From CAWCAL01 sp963695075 (GTDB lineage: Bacteria; Actinomycetota; Acidimicrobiia; Acidimicrobiales; CAWCAL01): 64,000 bases of DNA. Shown here in pieces: positions 1-8,853 of the stretch (position 1 is its first letter; every line of letters begins with the position of its first letter). A program made the position numbers and the translations under genes. The stretch lies in the NCBI GenBank assembly GCA_963695075.1, contig CAVOFR010000005.1, forward strand, positions 62,001-126,000. The letters run 5' to 3'. Below the pieces are notes generated by a model. That model was given only the letters and a program-made list of their open reading frames with translations, searched no databases and was not told where the DNA came from.

Positions 1-917
1 TGGTCGCCGTGATCCGACGACAGCTCGAGCTCCAGCTCGAGAGAGGGCTCACCGTCGACGAGGATCCGGTAGCCCTGGCCCCGGGGCCAGTCGGGAGCGT
101 CTTCGTCGCGCAAACGGGTGACATGCTCCACGATGATTCGCGCTTCGTCGCCGATCATGCCGCGGATCTCGAAGTGCATCCCCGAGATCGTCCCGGCCGG
201 GATGGTCCCCGAGGCGATGGAGAACTCGTCTTCGGTATGGATGACCTCGTGCCACTCGGTGATGCCGTCGAGCTCGGCACCGAGGGCTTCGGCCACCAGA
301 CCGACGACCGGCCCCCAGGCCAGCGCGGTCGACCCCTGAGCGAGCAGTATCGACGACGTCGTGTCGGGCTTGCCGAAGCCCATGATGTCGAACATGGTCC
401 CCGGGTTGTCCCACGTGTCGTAGTTGACGATCTCCATCATCCGGACCGTCCGGACCTCCTTGCACAGCGCGAGCGCCCCGATCGCCAGGGTCGCGTTGCC
501 GTACCCCGGGTCGATACCCGAGGAGTAGAACGACGTGCCGCCCTCTTCGCACGCGTGCTGGAGCTGGTCGTGGAACCCGGCCGTGCGAGGATGGAGCAGC
601 GGAACGAACGACGTGTTCACGACGTTGTGCCCGCCGGTGAGCATCCTGCAGAGGTCCTCGACGACCTCACCCGGGCGCACGTCGGAGTGAGCGGTGTAAC
701 AGATGCAGTCGGCTCCGAGAGCGAGGAGCGCATCGGCGTCCTGGGTGGCCGTGACCCCGATGGGATCGGCCCCGCAGATGTCGCCGACGTCGCGCCCGGC
801 CTTGGCGTCGGAGTGCACCCAGACGCCGGCGAGCTCGAGGTCGGGATGGGCCGCTATGGCAGGAGCGGCGTGGACACCGACGGTTCCGGTCGCCCACTGG
901 ATCACGCGGAGAGCCAT
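1..917 (-). CDS. NAD(P)H-dependent amino-acid dehydrogenase-like protein (DapB-like fold), 3' end cut by window edge
   Basis: Reading the minus strand from the ATG at 917 gives an open frame that runs off the left edge (at least 305 codons). The N-terminus MALRVIQWATGTVG is a Rossmann dinucleotide-binding start in which the first loop is GTVG, as in the dihydrodipicolinate-reductase / 2,4-diaminopentanoate-dehydrogenase family common in actinobacteria. Later segments such as YSSGIDPGYGNA and the EIVNYDTWDNP stretch also look like this family. The substrate cannot be told from sequence. It is divergent from the IclR regulator at 1162, whose product may control it (inference from position). Start is supported by the typical N-terminal spacing to the Rossmann motif. 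Confidence 0.75.
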   Translation of the reverse strand, partial: MALRVIQWATGTVGVHAAPAIAAHPDLELAGVWVHSDAKAGRDVGDICGADPIGVTATQDADALLALGADCICYTAHSDVRPGEVVEDLCRMLTGGHNVVNTSFVPLLHPRTAGFHDQLQHACEEGGTSFYSSGIDPGYGNATLAIGALALCKEVRTVRMMEIVNYDTWDNPGTMFDIMGFGKPDTTSSILLAQGSTALAWGPVVGLVAEALGAELDGITEWHEVIHTEDEFSIASGTIPAGTISGMHFEIRGMIGDEARIIVEHVTRLRDEDAPDWPRGQGYRILVDGEPSLELELELSSDHGD

Positions 918-1161
918 GGCCCGAAGCTACCGGAGATTTGCATCGGACGACCGGGTCCCGACGCGGGCCCTCGGCGTCGAGTCCGTCACGACGTGTCGGT
1001 CATGGATCGATCTGTGCCCCGATGGGACATATGGTAACGCTGATCCTCTGAGCGGAACAGTGGTCACGGCAGGTCGCAATCTGCTCCAGAGGAACGGAGC
1101 CACGTACCGGTCCAATCGATTGTCGGGCAAGCGGACGGAGCGAACCGATGAACGACGAGTC
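918..1161. promoter_or_regulatory. divergent intergenic region between dehydrogenase-like gene and IclR gene
   Basis: This 244-bp region separates two divergently transcribed genes and must hold both promoters. I see no confident -35/-10 pair or clear IclR operator palindrome. A short ATG frame at 1148 (five codons) ends at the TGA overlapping the IclR start ATG at 1162. Confidence 0.4.
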
Positions 1162-1923
1162 ATGAGCCAGGGGGGCCGTAGCGTCGCCACGATCGAGCGG
1201 GCCGTCGACGTTTTGTTCCTCTTCACGCGAGCGGGCGGCGATCTGGGGGTCACCGAGATCGCCAACGAGCTCGACATCTCCAAGGCGGTGGTGCACCGGA
1301 TCCTCACGTCGTTGCGGGATCGGGACCTCATCAGCGCCGACGAGTCGCGGCGCTACTCCCTCGGTCCGGCCGTGCTCGAGTTGGCGGCCGCCTACCAGAA
1401 TTCGCTGGACATCCGGTCCTCGGCGCTCGAGGCGATGCGCGAGCTGAGCGCCATCACCAACGAGACGGCGACGATGTCGGTGCACCATGGCGACAGCCGC
1501 GTTTGCGTCGAGCAGATCACTCCGGCCCGAGAGGTGAAGATGATCGTCCGGGTCGGTTCGTCGTTTCCGCTCCATGCCGGTGCCACGGGCAAGGCCTTCC
1601 TGGCCTGGTTGACCGAGGAAGAACAGGAGGAGTATCTGGCGGGCGACCTCGAGTCGATCACCTCCGAGACCTCGACTGATCCGGTGGTCCTGCGCCGTGA
1701 GCTGGACCAGATCAGACAGCAGGGGTTCGCCGTGTCGATGGGCGAGCGGCAGGCGGGCGCCGCGTCGGTCGCCGCACCGGTGCTCGACCATCGGGACGTC
1801 CCCGTCGCGGTCATCGGTGTGTGCGGCCCGGTCGAGCGGTTCCGAGACGGGATCGCCGATGCGGCAAAGCACGTGGTCGAAGCCACCCGCGAGCTGAACG
1901 CACTGCTCGGGGTGCGTCCATGA
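1162..1923 (+). CDS. IclR family transcriptional regulator
   Basis: A 253-residue protein of normal IclR length. Residues about 9-70 form the winged helix-turn-helix (IERAVDVLFLF, then GVTEIANELDISKAVVHRIL). The remainder is the IclR effector-binding domain, with the typical segments HAGATGKAFLAW and GERQAGAASVAAPVLD. The ATG at 1162 is chosen because upstream codons in the same frame (open from 703) do not resemble the family. It is divergent from the dehydrogenase-like gene (1-917), which is its most likely target. The effector is unknown; IclR proteins usually control small-molecule catabolism. Confidence 0.93.
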   Translation: MSQGGRSVATIERAVDVLFLFTRAGGDLGVTEIANELDISKAVVHRILTSLRDRDLISADESRRYSLGPAVLELAAAYQNSLDIRSSALEAMRELSAITNETATMSVHHGDSRVCVEQITPAREVKMIVRVGSSFPLHAGATGKAFLAWLTEEEQEEYLAGDLESITSETSTDPVVLRRELDQIRQQGFAVSMGERQAGAASVAAPVLDHRDVPVAVIGVCGPVERFRDGIADAAKHVVEATRELNALLGVRP

Positions 1924-1984
1924 CCGGCGGCCGGCCCGCCGAGCCGTGCTCGGTCCGGCGCCAGGAGAAGGACCCCGAACGCAC

Positions 1985-2713
1985 TCACCTCGCCGCGCCT
2001 GATGACCCGCCCCAGGTGAGCTCATCGAGCGCGCGGCTGGGGGGCCAGTTGCCGTCCCGACGGTAGGCCCACACCTCGAAGGGATTGTCGTAGTAGGCGA
2101 CGGTCTCGATCGTGCGCCAGAGGTCGCGCCGTCTGAACAGACCGGTCACCAATCCGACCGCACCGCCGAGGATCGTCCAGCTCGCATATAGCAGTGGATA
2201 CAGCGGCCCGAACGCCCGGCTCTGCCAGACGTGCAGACCCTCGTGGGTCCGGATGAACCGTCGACGGCGGCGACCGGTCGCTGTCTCCGGGTCGAGCCTT
2301 CTGTCGTCTCCCGCGTTGGAGATGACGTTGCCCCAGGTCACCGCGAAGCCCTTCTTGAGGCGAACCCCGCCGCCGTAGACGTGATACCCCTGCCCGCGGC
2401 TCAGGTCGTCTCGGTACTCGCTACTCGCGAGGCCTCGCTGGACCCCGTGGAGGAGCATGCCGATCGCGGTACCGGGGAGTCCCCACGTCGAGTCGAGGAT
2501 GAACCCGCCCACACCGCTCGGCCGCCGCCAGTCGTAGATCCGCCGCCAGCCACTGATCGCTCCGTTCGCCCCACCCACGGCCGCACCGATGGCTCCGAGT
2601 CCGACCGGCGTGAGGGTCGCCCCGCTCAGGACGGCACCGGCCAGCCCGGTGACGACGGCCTCGCCGCCCGACCGCGACCAGGGCTCGGGTTCGCGCGGTC
2701 GTGGTCCGCTCAC
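1985..2713 (-). CDS. membrane-associated protein with HEGLH (HExxH) motif, possible zinc metallopeptidase
   Basis: A 242-residue protein starting at the GTG at 2713, which overlaps the TGA of the CPBP gene (GTGA), so the two are probably translationally coupled. Residues about 19-50 are a Gly/Ala-rich, glycine-zipper-like hydrophobic stretch. The motif THEGLHVWQS provides HExxH, followed by a hydrophobic segment (PLYPLLYASWTILGGAVGLV), and then NPFEVWAY, whose Glu could be a third zinc ligand. No named family is recognised; a peptidase function is inferred from the motif alone. Pairing with a CPBP protease is consistent with a membrane-protein-processing role. Confidence 0.7.
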   Translation of the reverse strand: MSGPRPREPEPWSRSGGEAVVTGLAGAVLSGATLTPVGLGAIGAAVGGANGAISGWRRIYDWRRPSGVGGFILDSTWGLPGTAIGMLLHGVQRGLASSEYRDDLSRGQGYHVYGGGVRLKKGFAVTWGNVISNAGDDRRLDPETATGRRRRRFIRTHEGLHVWQSRAFGPLYPLLYASWTILGGAVGLVTGLFRRRDLWRTIETVAYYDNPFEVWAYRRDGNWPPSRALDELTWGGSSGAAR

Positions 2714-3627
2714 CACAGCAGGTCCTTGTGGCCGAGCGCGAGGAGGTCCATGGTGAGCGCGATTCCCGCGTGGAGGGCGGCGCCCCACCAGACCGATCGG
2801 GTCTTCAGGCTGAGTGATCCCAGGACGAACCCGCCCGCCATGGCGGCGTAGGCCTCGAGAACCGGCTTCGTGAAGTGGATCATGGTGTAGGGGATGACCA
2901 TGACCAGCACGGCCATGAAGCCGAGTCGGGGTTCGAGGCCGTGGACGAGAAACCCCCGGAAGAAGAACTCCAACGCAACGAACTGCATCCCGTACAGGGC
3001 CCACCACATCACCATGAAGGGCCAGAGGCTCTCGTGAGGAGCCAGATCGTAGAAGGGGTACTTCGACTGGAACGCGGGGGTGAACGAGACCGCGATCACC
3101 GCGGGTAGGACGAAGAAGTACAGCCGGAGGTACGTGAGGCCGCTTCCACCCACCGGCCGCCGGAGACCGAAATCGCGCAGGCGCTGCCGCAGCACCACCT
3201 TGATGACCAGGAACGGCAGGACGAGGTAGCCCAGAGTCTGGACGATCGACCACCACAGCCGCCCGTAGAACTCTCGTCGGGCCGAGAAGTCCAGGCCGCG
3301 CTCGACGTCGTCGGCCACGCCCTCGGCGCCGATCCCGTCGAGCATGGTGAGGAGCCACTGCGGTTCCGAGGACGTCTTGCCGAAGCGAATGAGCGTGAGA
3401 CACACGATGGCGGTGACGATGACCGCGGCGGCCTGCCGGGTCGCCTTCCCGGTCGGGGCGGTGGCCCGATACGCGTCGGACTCGGCGTCGGCCCGGGCGG
3501 CGACGTCGGTGACGTTGCTCCGCCACCACCGGGTCGGCAACCCCGGTGAGGGCGGGTGGGAGGATTGGGCGGCGGAGTCCACGGCGGTCCCGTGACGGTA
3601 CAGCGATGCGTTCAGGGGCAGCACCAT
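2710..3627 (-). CDS. CPBP-family intramembrane glutamic endopeptidase (CAAX protease-like)
   Basis: A 305-residue integral membrane protein. After a polar N-terminus of about 60 residues there are at least seven hydrophobic segments. The signature is LEFFFRGFLVHG (a Glu-x3-Arg form of the EExxxR motif), followed by HFTKP and ALHAG, which supply the conserved histidines. Members cleave membrane substrates or process prenylated or bacteriocin-like peptides; the substrate here is unknown. It is the first gene of a two-gene unit with the HExxH protein and reads divergently from the SDR at 3899, across the 84-bp repeat region. Confidence 0.88.
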   Translation of the reverse strand: MVLPLNASLYRHGTAVDSAAQSSHPPSPGLPTRWWRSNVTDVAARADAESDAYRATAPTGKATRQAAAVIVTAIVCLTLIRFGKTSSEPQWLLTMLDGIGAEGVADDVERGLDFSARREFYGRLWWSIVQTLGYLVLPFLVIKVVLRQRLRDFGLRRPVGGSGLTYLRLYFFVLPAVIAVSFTPAFQSKYPFYDLAPHESLWPFMVMWWALYGMQFVALEFFFRGFLVHGLEPRLGFMAVLVMVIPYTMIHFTKPVLEAYAAMAGGFVLGSLSLKTRSVWWGAALHAGIALTMDLLALGHKDLLW

Positions 3628-3692
3628 TCACGGGAAAGTGGCGCATGATCGGTGGGCACCGCCGGCGAGCACGGTGCCTGACCCCGGCGCAT

Positions 3693-3871
3693 CGGATTGT
3701 CGTGGGGGCGGGGGGCTGCGAAGCTGCGACGAAGCGACGGTGTGGGTGAGACCCGGTCGGGCGAAGCCCAGCGCTGCGGATTGTCGCGGGAGTGCGGGAG
3801 GCTGCGAAGCTGCGTGGAGCAGCGGTGTGGGTGAGACCCGGTTGGGCGAAGCCCGGCGCAGCGGATTATCG
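3693..3871. repeat. 84-85 bp tandem repeat, about two units
   Basis: The sequence CGGATTGTCG at 3693 recurs at 3777 and, as CGGATTATCG, at 3862. Between them two similar units carry GGCTGCGAAGCTGCG, then GTGTGGGTGAGACCCGG and GGGCGAAGCCC. A diverged copy of the second unit lies in inverted orientation at about 24039-24115. No gene is supported here; the array separates the divergent CPBP and SDR genes. Confidence 0.8.
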
Positions 3872-3898
3872 CTGCGCCAGGGAACAGGGAGGGACAGC

Positions 3899-4768
3899 AT
3901 GACGATCAGCCTGGTCACGGGAGCCAACTCGGGAATCGGTCGTTCGATCGCCGCACACCTGGCCGGTCAGGGACACACCGTGTACGCGGGGATGCGGGAT
4001 GTCGGAAAGGCCGACAAGCTGATGACAAAGGCGGGCGAGGCGGCACATCACATCCTGCCGATCACCGTCGACGTCACCGATGACGTCTCGGTCGAGACGG
4101 CCTTCGCCGGCGCGGGTCCCATCGACGTCCTGGTCAACAACGCGGGGATCGGGCTGAACGCAACCGCCGAGGACCTCGACCTGGACGAGGGACGGATGGT
4201 CTTCGAGACCAACTACTGGGGGGTCATCCGCTGTATCCAAGCCGTTCTTCCGGCCATGCGTGAGCGCGGCTCGGGGCACATCGTGAACATCAGCTCGGTC
4301 CTGGGTCGGGCCGCCACCGCAGGCCAGACCGCCTATTGCTCGTCGAAGTGGGCGGTCGAAGCGATGAGCGAATCCCTCGTCCACGAGGTCGGCCCGTTCG
4401 GTATCCGGGTCTCGATCGTCGAGCCCGGCATCACGCGCACGGCCATGCTCCCGAAGAACGTCGAGCTGCCGGCCGTGACCGAGTACGGCACGGTCTATCG
4501 GCGCATGCTCCAGATGTACCAGGCGGGGATCGCCGCCGACGTGTCGCCCGACGAGGTGGCCAGCGTCGTGTGGCACGCAATCACGACCGACGAGCCCCGT
4601 CTGCGCTACCCGTGCACCTGGGGCGGACGCGAGTTCACCGAAGGGCGGGCCCGCCTCCACGACGAGGACTGGGTGGAGCTGGGAATGGCCGAGACCGACG
4701 AGGAGTACTTCGAGCGGTTCGAGGCCGCATTCGGCCTGGACATCAGCGAGCCGCGGCTGGAGGGCTGA
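3899..4768 (+). CDS. short-chain dehydrogenase/reductase
   Basis: A 289-residue classical SDR. TGANSGIG (residues 7-14) is the nucleotide-binding motif, NNAG (80-83) the structural motif, and the catalytic Tyr146 and Lys150 lie in YCSSK, preceded by the ISS serine. The ATG at 3899 follows a strong GGGAGGGA ribosome binding site. The substrate is not predictable. Its last 26 bases overlap the 3' end of the convergent hydrolase gene (4743). Confidence 0.93.
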   Translation: MTISLVTGANSGIGRSIAAHLAGQGHTVYAGMRDVGKADKLMTKAGEAAHHILPITVDVTDDVSVETAFAGAGPIDVLVNNAGIGLNATAEDLDLDEGRMVFETNYWGVIRCIQAVLPAMRERGSGHIVNISSVLGRAATAGQTAYCSSKWAVEAMSESLVHEVGPFGIRVSIVEPGITRTAMLPKNVELPAVTEYGTVYRRMLQMYQAGIAADVSPDEVASVVWHAITTDEPRLRYPCTWGGREFTEGRARLHDEDWVELGMAETDEEYFERFEAAFGLDISEPRLEG

Positions 4769-5474
4769 CGCGGTCCTCGTCGACGTCGACGAGCCAGGCG
4801 GCGACCTCGTCGGCGGCGGTGACGATGCCGTCGTGGCCGGCCTCGATCTGTTGGTACGGGACGTCGTCGGTCTCGAGCCGCCCGCGGGTCACGATGCACG
4901 CCATGAAGTCGGGGGTCCGGGTGAAGAAGAGGTGGCGCGCCGGCACGGCTGCCGCTTCTGCCGAGGTCAGGCGGGCCGTCTCGCACGACGCCGCCATCGG
5001 CTCAGGGCGCAGCCTTGCGTTGATCCAGTCGGCGTCGTCGTTCGACATGTCGGGGCCGGAGCGGACCAGGGGCGGCTCGGCCCAGGCATCGGCCGGGACG
5101 GAAGGGGCCGGCCGATCGCTCCCGGGGAACCCGTAGCCGCGCTCTCCGTCGCGGGGAACGGGTGCATCGATGTACGCCAGTTCCCGCAGCTGGCCGGCGC
5201 AGTGCTCGGCCGCGGCCCGGGCCAGGAAACCGCCGAAACTGTGGCCCGCCAACGTCGGCAGGCTCGCATGGTCGGCGGCTGCGACCTCGACCGCGTCGAC
5301 GACGCGGCCGATCATGTCGTCGAGGGTGAGCGGGGCCCGGGAAACCACGGCGTGAGCGGACACCGCGTCGGGGGTCCACACGGTGTGGCCGGCGGCGCGG
5401 AGGATCTCGGAGACCCGATCCCACGCCCATCCTCCCCGGAACGCCCCGTGGACGAGGACGAAGCATTCAGGCAT
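4743..5474 (-). CDS. alpha/beta hydrolase
   Basis: A 243-residue protein with the oxyanion-hole motif VLVHGAFRGGWAW at residues 6-18, the nucleophile elbow GHSFGG (Ser79), and the C-terminal catalytic His in EAGHDG. It resembles small esterases of the hydroxynitrile-lyase/salicylate-esterase type; the substrate is unknown. The ATG at 5474 overlaps the end of the upstream CoA-ester lyase gene by 8 bases, so the two are probably cotranscribed and coupled. Confidence 0.9.
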   Translation of the reverse strand: MPECFVLVHGAFRGGWAWDRVSEILRAAGHTVWTPDAVSAHAVVSRAPLTLDDMIGRVVDAVEVAAADHASLPTLAGHSFGGFLARAAAEHCAGQLRELAYIDAPVPRDGERGYGFPGSDRPAPSVPADAWAEPPLVRSGPDMSNDDADWINARLRPEPMAASCETARLTSAEAAAVPARHLFFTRTPDFMACIVTRGRLETDDVPYQQIEAGHDGIVTAADEVAAWLVDVDEDRVSPPAAAR

Positions 5475-6345
5475 CGGGTCGGACCGATGCGACGATCCGG
5501 CGCGCCCGGCGCACGACCGCTTCGTCGACCATCGAGCCGTTGGCATCGGTGAACACGCCGAGGCCGTCGTCGGTTCGGGCTGCGAACTCCGCGATCAGCT
5601 CTTCGGCCCACGCGATGTCTTCGGGCGACGGGGAGAAGACCTCGTTGATCGGGAGGATCTGATCGGGGTGGATGGCCGACCCGGCGCCGAACCCGGCGGC
5701 GGCCAGCTCGTGTGAGGCGGAGCGCAACCCGACGACGTCGCGGATGTCGGCGTACACGGGACCGACCGGGGCAGCGATGGCCGCGGCGGCCGAGGCCACG
5801 ACCAACTGCGTGCGGAGAGGCCAGAGAGCCTGGATGCCTCTTCGGGGATCGATCCCGAGCTCGGCGGCTAGGTCGAACTCGCCTATGGCCAGTCGGTCCA
5901 CGCGCGGATGGGCGGCGAGCTCGACGGCGTCGAGCAGGCCCTGAGCTGATTCGAGGAGCGCCACGAAGCGGACCGACAGCGACTCGATACCGCGCTCCTG
6001 TTCCAGGTAGGCGATCGTTTCCTCGAGATCGGCCAGCCTGGCCAGGGTGGCCTTGGGCAGGACTATGCCGGACAGGTTCGGCTCGATGACCGCGTCGAGG
6101 TCACCGATGGTCCGATCGTCGCCGTTGATCCGCACCCACTGCTCCGGCCGTCCGACTCCGCCCGCAGGATCGGTCGGCGGGACAGCGGCTTCGAGCCAAG
6201 CGGTGGCGTTGACGCGGGCCGCGTCCTTGGCCGTCCGGGCCACACCGTCCTCGAGATCGGCGATGACGGCATCCGCTCCCCGGGTGAGCGCGCCCGCGAG
6301 CCGATTCGGACGATCGGCCGGGACGTAGAGGAAGCTGCGGGTCAT
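5467..6345 (-). CDS. HpcH/HpaI aldolase / citrate-lyase beta (CitE-like) CoA-ester lyase
   Basis: A 292-residue protein with the family N-terminus RSFLYVPADRPNRLAGAL and the acidic motif ADLEDGVA used for Mg2+ and CoA-ester binding. Further family marks are the basic/acidic pair around RINGDD, the ALLESAQGLLDAVELA stretch (substrate Glu), and DRLAIGEFDLAAELG (metal-binding acid). Such enzymes cleave malyl-, methylmalyl- or citramalyl-CoA-type esters. It heads the pair with the hydrolase at 4743 and lies 12 bp after the flavin-reductase-like gene. Confidence 0.9.
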   Translation of the reverse strand: MTRSFLYVPADRPNRLAGALTRGADAVIADLEDGVARTAKDAARVNATAWLEAAVPPTDPAGGVGRPEQWVRINGDDRTIGDLDAVIEPNLSGIVLPKATLARLADLEETIAYLEQERGIESLSVRFVALLESAQGLLDAVELAAHPRVDRLAIGEFDLAAELGIDPRRGIQALWPLRTQLVVASAAAAIAAPVGPVYADIRDVVGLRSASHELAAAGFGAGSAIHPDQILPINEVFSPSPEDIAWAEELIAEFAARTDDGLGVFTDANGSMVDEAVVRRARRIVASVRPDA

Positions 6346-6357
6346 CCGATCTCCGGT

Positions 6358-6840
6358 CTAGCCTCCGTAGTTCATGCCGGTGTCGCGGAGGAGCAGTGGT
6401 GCGGCGTCTGCGTCCCGCACCCCGGCCCCCACGACCTCGGCCACGAACACCGTGTGGTCGCCACGGGCCACGGTGTCGGTCACGCGGCATTCGAACCAGT
6501 AGGGCGTCTCGACGATGAGCGGTGCGCCCGTCTCGGGGCCGGCCTCGAAGGCGTAGCCGTTGATCTCGCCACCTTCGACGGAGGTGGACCGGAAGAAGGC
6601 TTTGCCGATGTCGAGCTGATCGGCGGCCAGAACGTTCACCGCGAATGCTCCCACGTTGCCGACGATGGCGGCAGTGCCGCTGTCGGCCTTCAGCCCGGCC
6701 ATGACCATCGGGGGCTCGAAGCTGGCCTGGCTGATCCAATTGACTCCACCGGCCGCGTACTCATCGCCGTCGACGGCAGTCAGGATGTGCAGGCCGTAGT
6801 TGACGGCTCGAAGAGCCAGCTTCTTGTCGTCGGGATTCAT
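6358..6840 (-). CDS. flavin reductase-like (FMN-binding split-barrel) protein
   Basis: A 160-residue protein matching the flavin-reductase-like domain: YGLHILTAVDG, WISQASFEPPMVMAGLK, then FAVNVLAADQ and the C-terminal RGDHTVFVAEVVG. These proteins bind FMN and supply reduced flavin to a partner monooxygenase or act as small oxidoreductases. No two-component monooxygenase is adjacent. It sits 12 bp upstream of the CoA-ester lyase gene in a same-strand run. Confidence 0.88.
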   Translation of the reverse strand: MNPDDKKLALRAVNYGLHILTAVDGDEYAAGGVNWISQASFEPPMVMAGLKADSGTAAIVGNVGAFAVNVLAADQLDIGKAFFRSTSVEGGEINGYAFEAGPETGAPLIVETPYWFECRVTDTVARGDHTVFVAEVVGAGVRDADAAPLLLRDTGMNYGG

Positions 6841-6852
6841 GCCTGCCTCCGC

Positions 6853-7626
6853 TCAGTCGGTGGATGAGATGGTGAATGTACTGCCCCGATACGACGTCGA
6901 CCTCCGGCCGTTTGGCCCGTGGGTCGTCTCGAGCTCGATGGCTCTCACGGTCTGCGAGACGGCGTCGGCGAGGACCAGCCGTTCGATCGAGCGGTGCGCA
7001 TCGAGCCACCCGTCGATCACCAGACTGGGGCCGACGCGGCGGACGGTGCCGGCGAGACCGTCGGTTCCCTCCACCCGTCGACCGCGGAGTGTGAGCGCAC
7101 CCTCGTCCCGGACGGTCAGCGCCGGGGGCATCCAGTCGAGATCGAGCTCGGGCCAGTCGTCGTCGCCGACCCGCTCGCCGGTCTCGGCGATCCCGACGAT
7201 CGTCGCTACGGGCGCGCCGGCGATGGAGAACACCCCACCGGTGATCTGCCGGTCAGGGGCTACCAGGACCGCATAGCTCGAGAAGCTGTAGCCGAACCGG
7301 GGCCACACGCCCGCGCTGGTCATCACGCCCGGTTCCCATTCGAACCCTCGGCCCACCACGTCGGGTCCGAGGTAGTGGCGCTCGGAGCCGTCGGAGCGGA
7401 GATCGAACTCCCACTCGCCGGCGAACGTCCCCATTGCGTGATTGGTCAGGTTCTCGTCGGGCTGGCACCGTTGCGAGACCTTTGTGCTTCCGTCGGCATT
7501 GCGACGCAACTCGCGTCGCTGCCGGACGACGCCGACGCCGTGCCCGTTCGGGGTGTGGATGTAGTCGCTGACTCGCCACACACCGAGGAATTCGTCCGGT
7601 CCGGTGCCGGATCGAGCGTCGTTCAT
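6853..7626 (-). CDS. protein of unknown function
   Basis: A 257-residue protein from the ATG at 7626. I do not recognise a family. It has no signal peptide or membrane segment and is rich in beta-type sequence (EFLGVWRVSDYI at the start, then alternating hydrophobic and charged stretches through FTISSTD), consistent with a lipocalin-like or split-barrel fold, but that is only an impression. In-frame codons continue upstream of 7626 without homology support. It ends 12 bp before the flavin-reductase-like gene, so it is likely in the same transcript. Confidence 0.65.
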   Translation of the reverse strand: MNDARSGTGPDEFLGVWRVSDYIHTPNGHGVGVVRQRRELRRNADGSTKVSQRCQPDENLTNHAMGTFAGEWEFDLRSDGSERHYLGPDVVGRGFEWEPGVMTSAGVWPRFGYSFSSYAVLVAPDRQITGGVFSIAGAPVATIVGIAETGERVGDDDWPELDLDWMPPALTVRDEGALTLRGRRVEGTDGLAGTVRRVGPSLVIDGWLDAHRSIERLVLADAVSQTVRAIELETTHGPNGRRSTSYRGSTFTISSTD

Positions 7627-7802
7627 GTCAGGCCGTGGTGTATCCGGGGACGCCGTGGGTTGCAGCGTCGCTCGCTGCCTCTGTACCAGGTGTGGACCAC
7701 GCCCTGACCGTACCGTCATGACGGGCCACCTCGCAGCGTCACCAGCGGAGTTCTTCGCCGCGGTGGAGGGCCTGGCCGGCACCCCGGCTGGACGAATGTC
7801 CC

Positions 7803-8615
7803 TCAACCGCCGACGATCCGGACCTCCTGTTCGGTGACCGGTGCGGCAGTGAAGGCTTCGACCAGGTCGGTTTCGGAGTCGACCGGCCGCATCGACCGGC
7901 CCTTCGTGGCGACGGTTACCTTCTCGGTGCCGAAAGGCCATGGATCCACCGACACCGTGCCGGCGTCCAGCTCGGTGGCGGTGATCGCGACGTCGTCGCC
8001 GTCCCGCTGCGGAACGTGGAGGAAGTCGGTCGTACCTCGCGTCCCCGGTGACGAGCACTGGAGGTAGATCGCGAAGGCGTCGAAGAACTGCAGCAGTTTG
8101 TAGTTGCCGAAGAGCGCGTCCTCGGTCACCCAGGAGGCGGTGGCCGGGTCGGCCGCCAGCTCCTTCCTCAGCCGTTCCTGTCGCTCCAGTTCGCCGTCGA
8201 GCATCTCGGTGACGAACGGCAGCAGTTCCTCGGGCAGCACCTCGATCAACAGCCTGTCGCTCAGCCCGTACCGGCCGTGGTAGAGCCCGTAGCTGTGCAT
8301 GCTGGAGATGATCCCGGCGTAGGGATGAACCCGTTCGTTGGCATCGGCTGATTTCGAGCTGGTGTGCACCATCTCGTCGAGCGGCGTGTCGACGAGGTGG
8401 TAGGGCAGCCCGGTCTCGGGATCGTGCAGTACCCGGGCGTCGAGGTCGGCCCATCCGGCGTCGTGGTTGGAGATGACCGACTCCATGACGTCGCGGGGCT
8501 CCGGGGGTGCGAACCGCTCGTTGCCGAAAGCCCGGGCCAGCTGGCCGGCGACGACGGTGTGGTCGGCCATCCGGATCACGAAACTCGGCTGGCCAGGAGC
8601 GTGCTGGACGATCAC
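7803..8615 (-). CDS. DUF3891 family protein
   Basis: A 270-residue protein starting at the GTG at 8615 (MIVQHAPGQPSFVIRMADHTVVAGQLARAFG). The DH near the N-terminus, SNHDAGW, and a conserved HSYGLYHGRYG region are characters of the DUF3891 family, an all-helical family with conserved His/Asp that could bind metal; its activity is not known to me. A 176-bp gap separates it from the next minus-strand gene. Confidence 0.8.
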   Translation of the reverse strand: MIVQHAPGQPSFVIRMADHTVVAGQLARAFGNERFAPPEPRDVMESVISNHDAGWADLDARVLHDPETGLPYHLVDTPLDEMVHTSSKSADANERVHPYAGIISSMHSYGLYHGRYGLSDRLLIEVLPEELLPFVTEMLDGELERQERLRKELAADPATASWVTEDALFGNYKLLQFFDAFAIYLQCSSPGTRGTTDFLHVPQRDGDDVAITATELDAGTVSVDPWPFGTEKVTVATKGRSMRPVDSETDLVEAFTAAPVTEQEVRIVGG

Positions 8616-8853
8616 GGCCGGCGGACCGGGGCGAATTCCCGGATCGGGAGAATGTGGGTCGAACCGCAGTTCTCTTCGGCTGCCACGGTGGTGCCTTCAC
8701 CTCGTGAGACGGGTCCTCGGTCGTCTCGGAGCCTAGGCCATGGGAACGGCGTTTCTCCCAGCGGAACCCATGGCGCGGGCCCGGCTCTGGAAGACTTGGG
8801 CCCGGATCGTCCGAGAGGAGCGCCGCCGGCATGGACCGGACCGACACCGCCAC

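Noticed and set aside
9..1037. 342-codon plus-strand open frame
   Set aside because: It is antisense to the dehydrogenase-like gene, has Arg/Gly/Asp-rich composition with no family signature, and the minus-strand reading has a clear Rossmann start.
3693..3871. CRISPR array
   Set aside because: Only two long units (84-85 bp) with no short-repeat/unique-spacer pattern and no cas genes.
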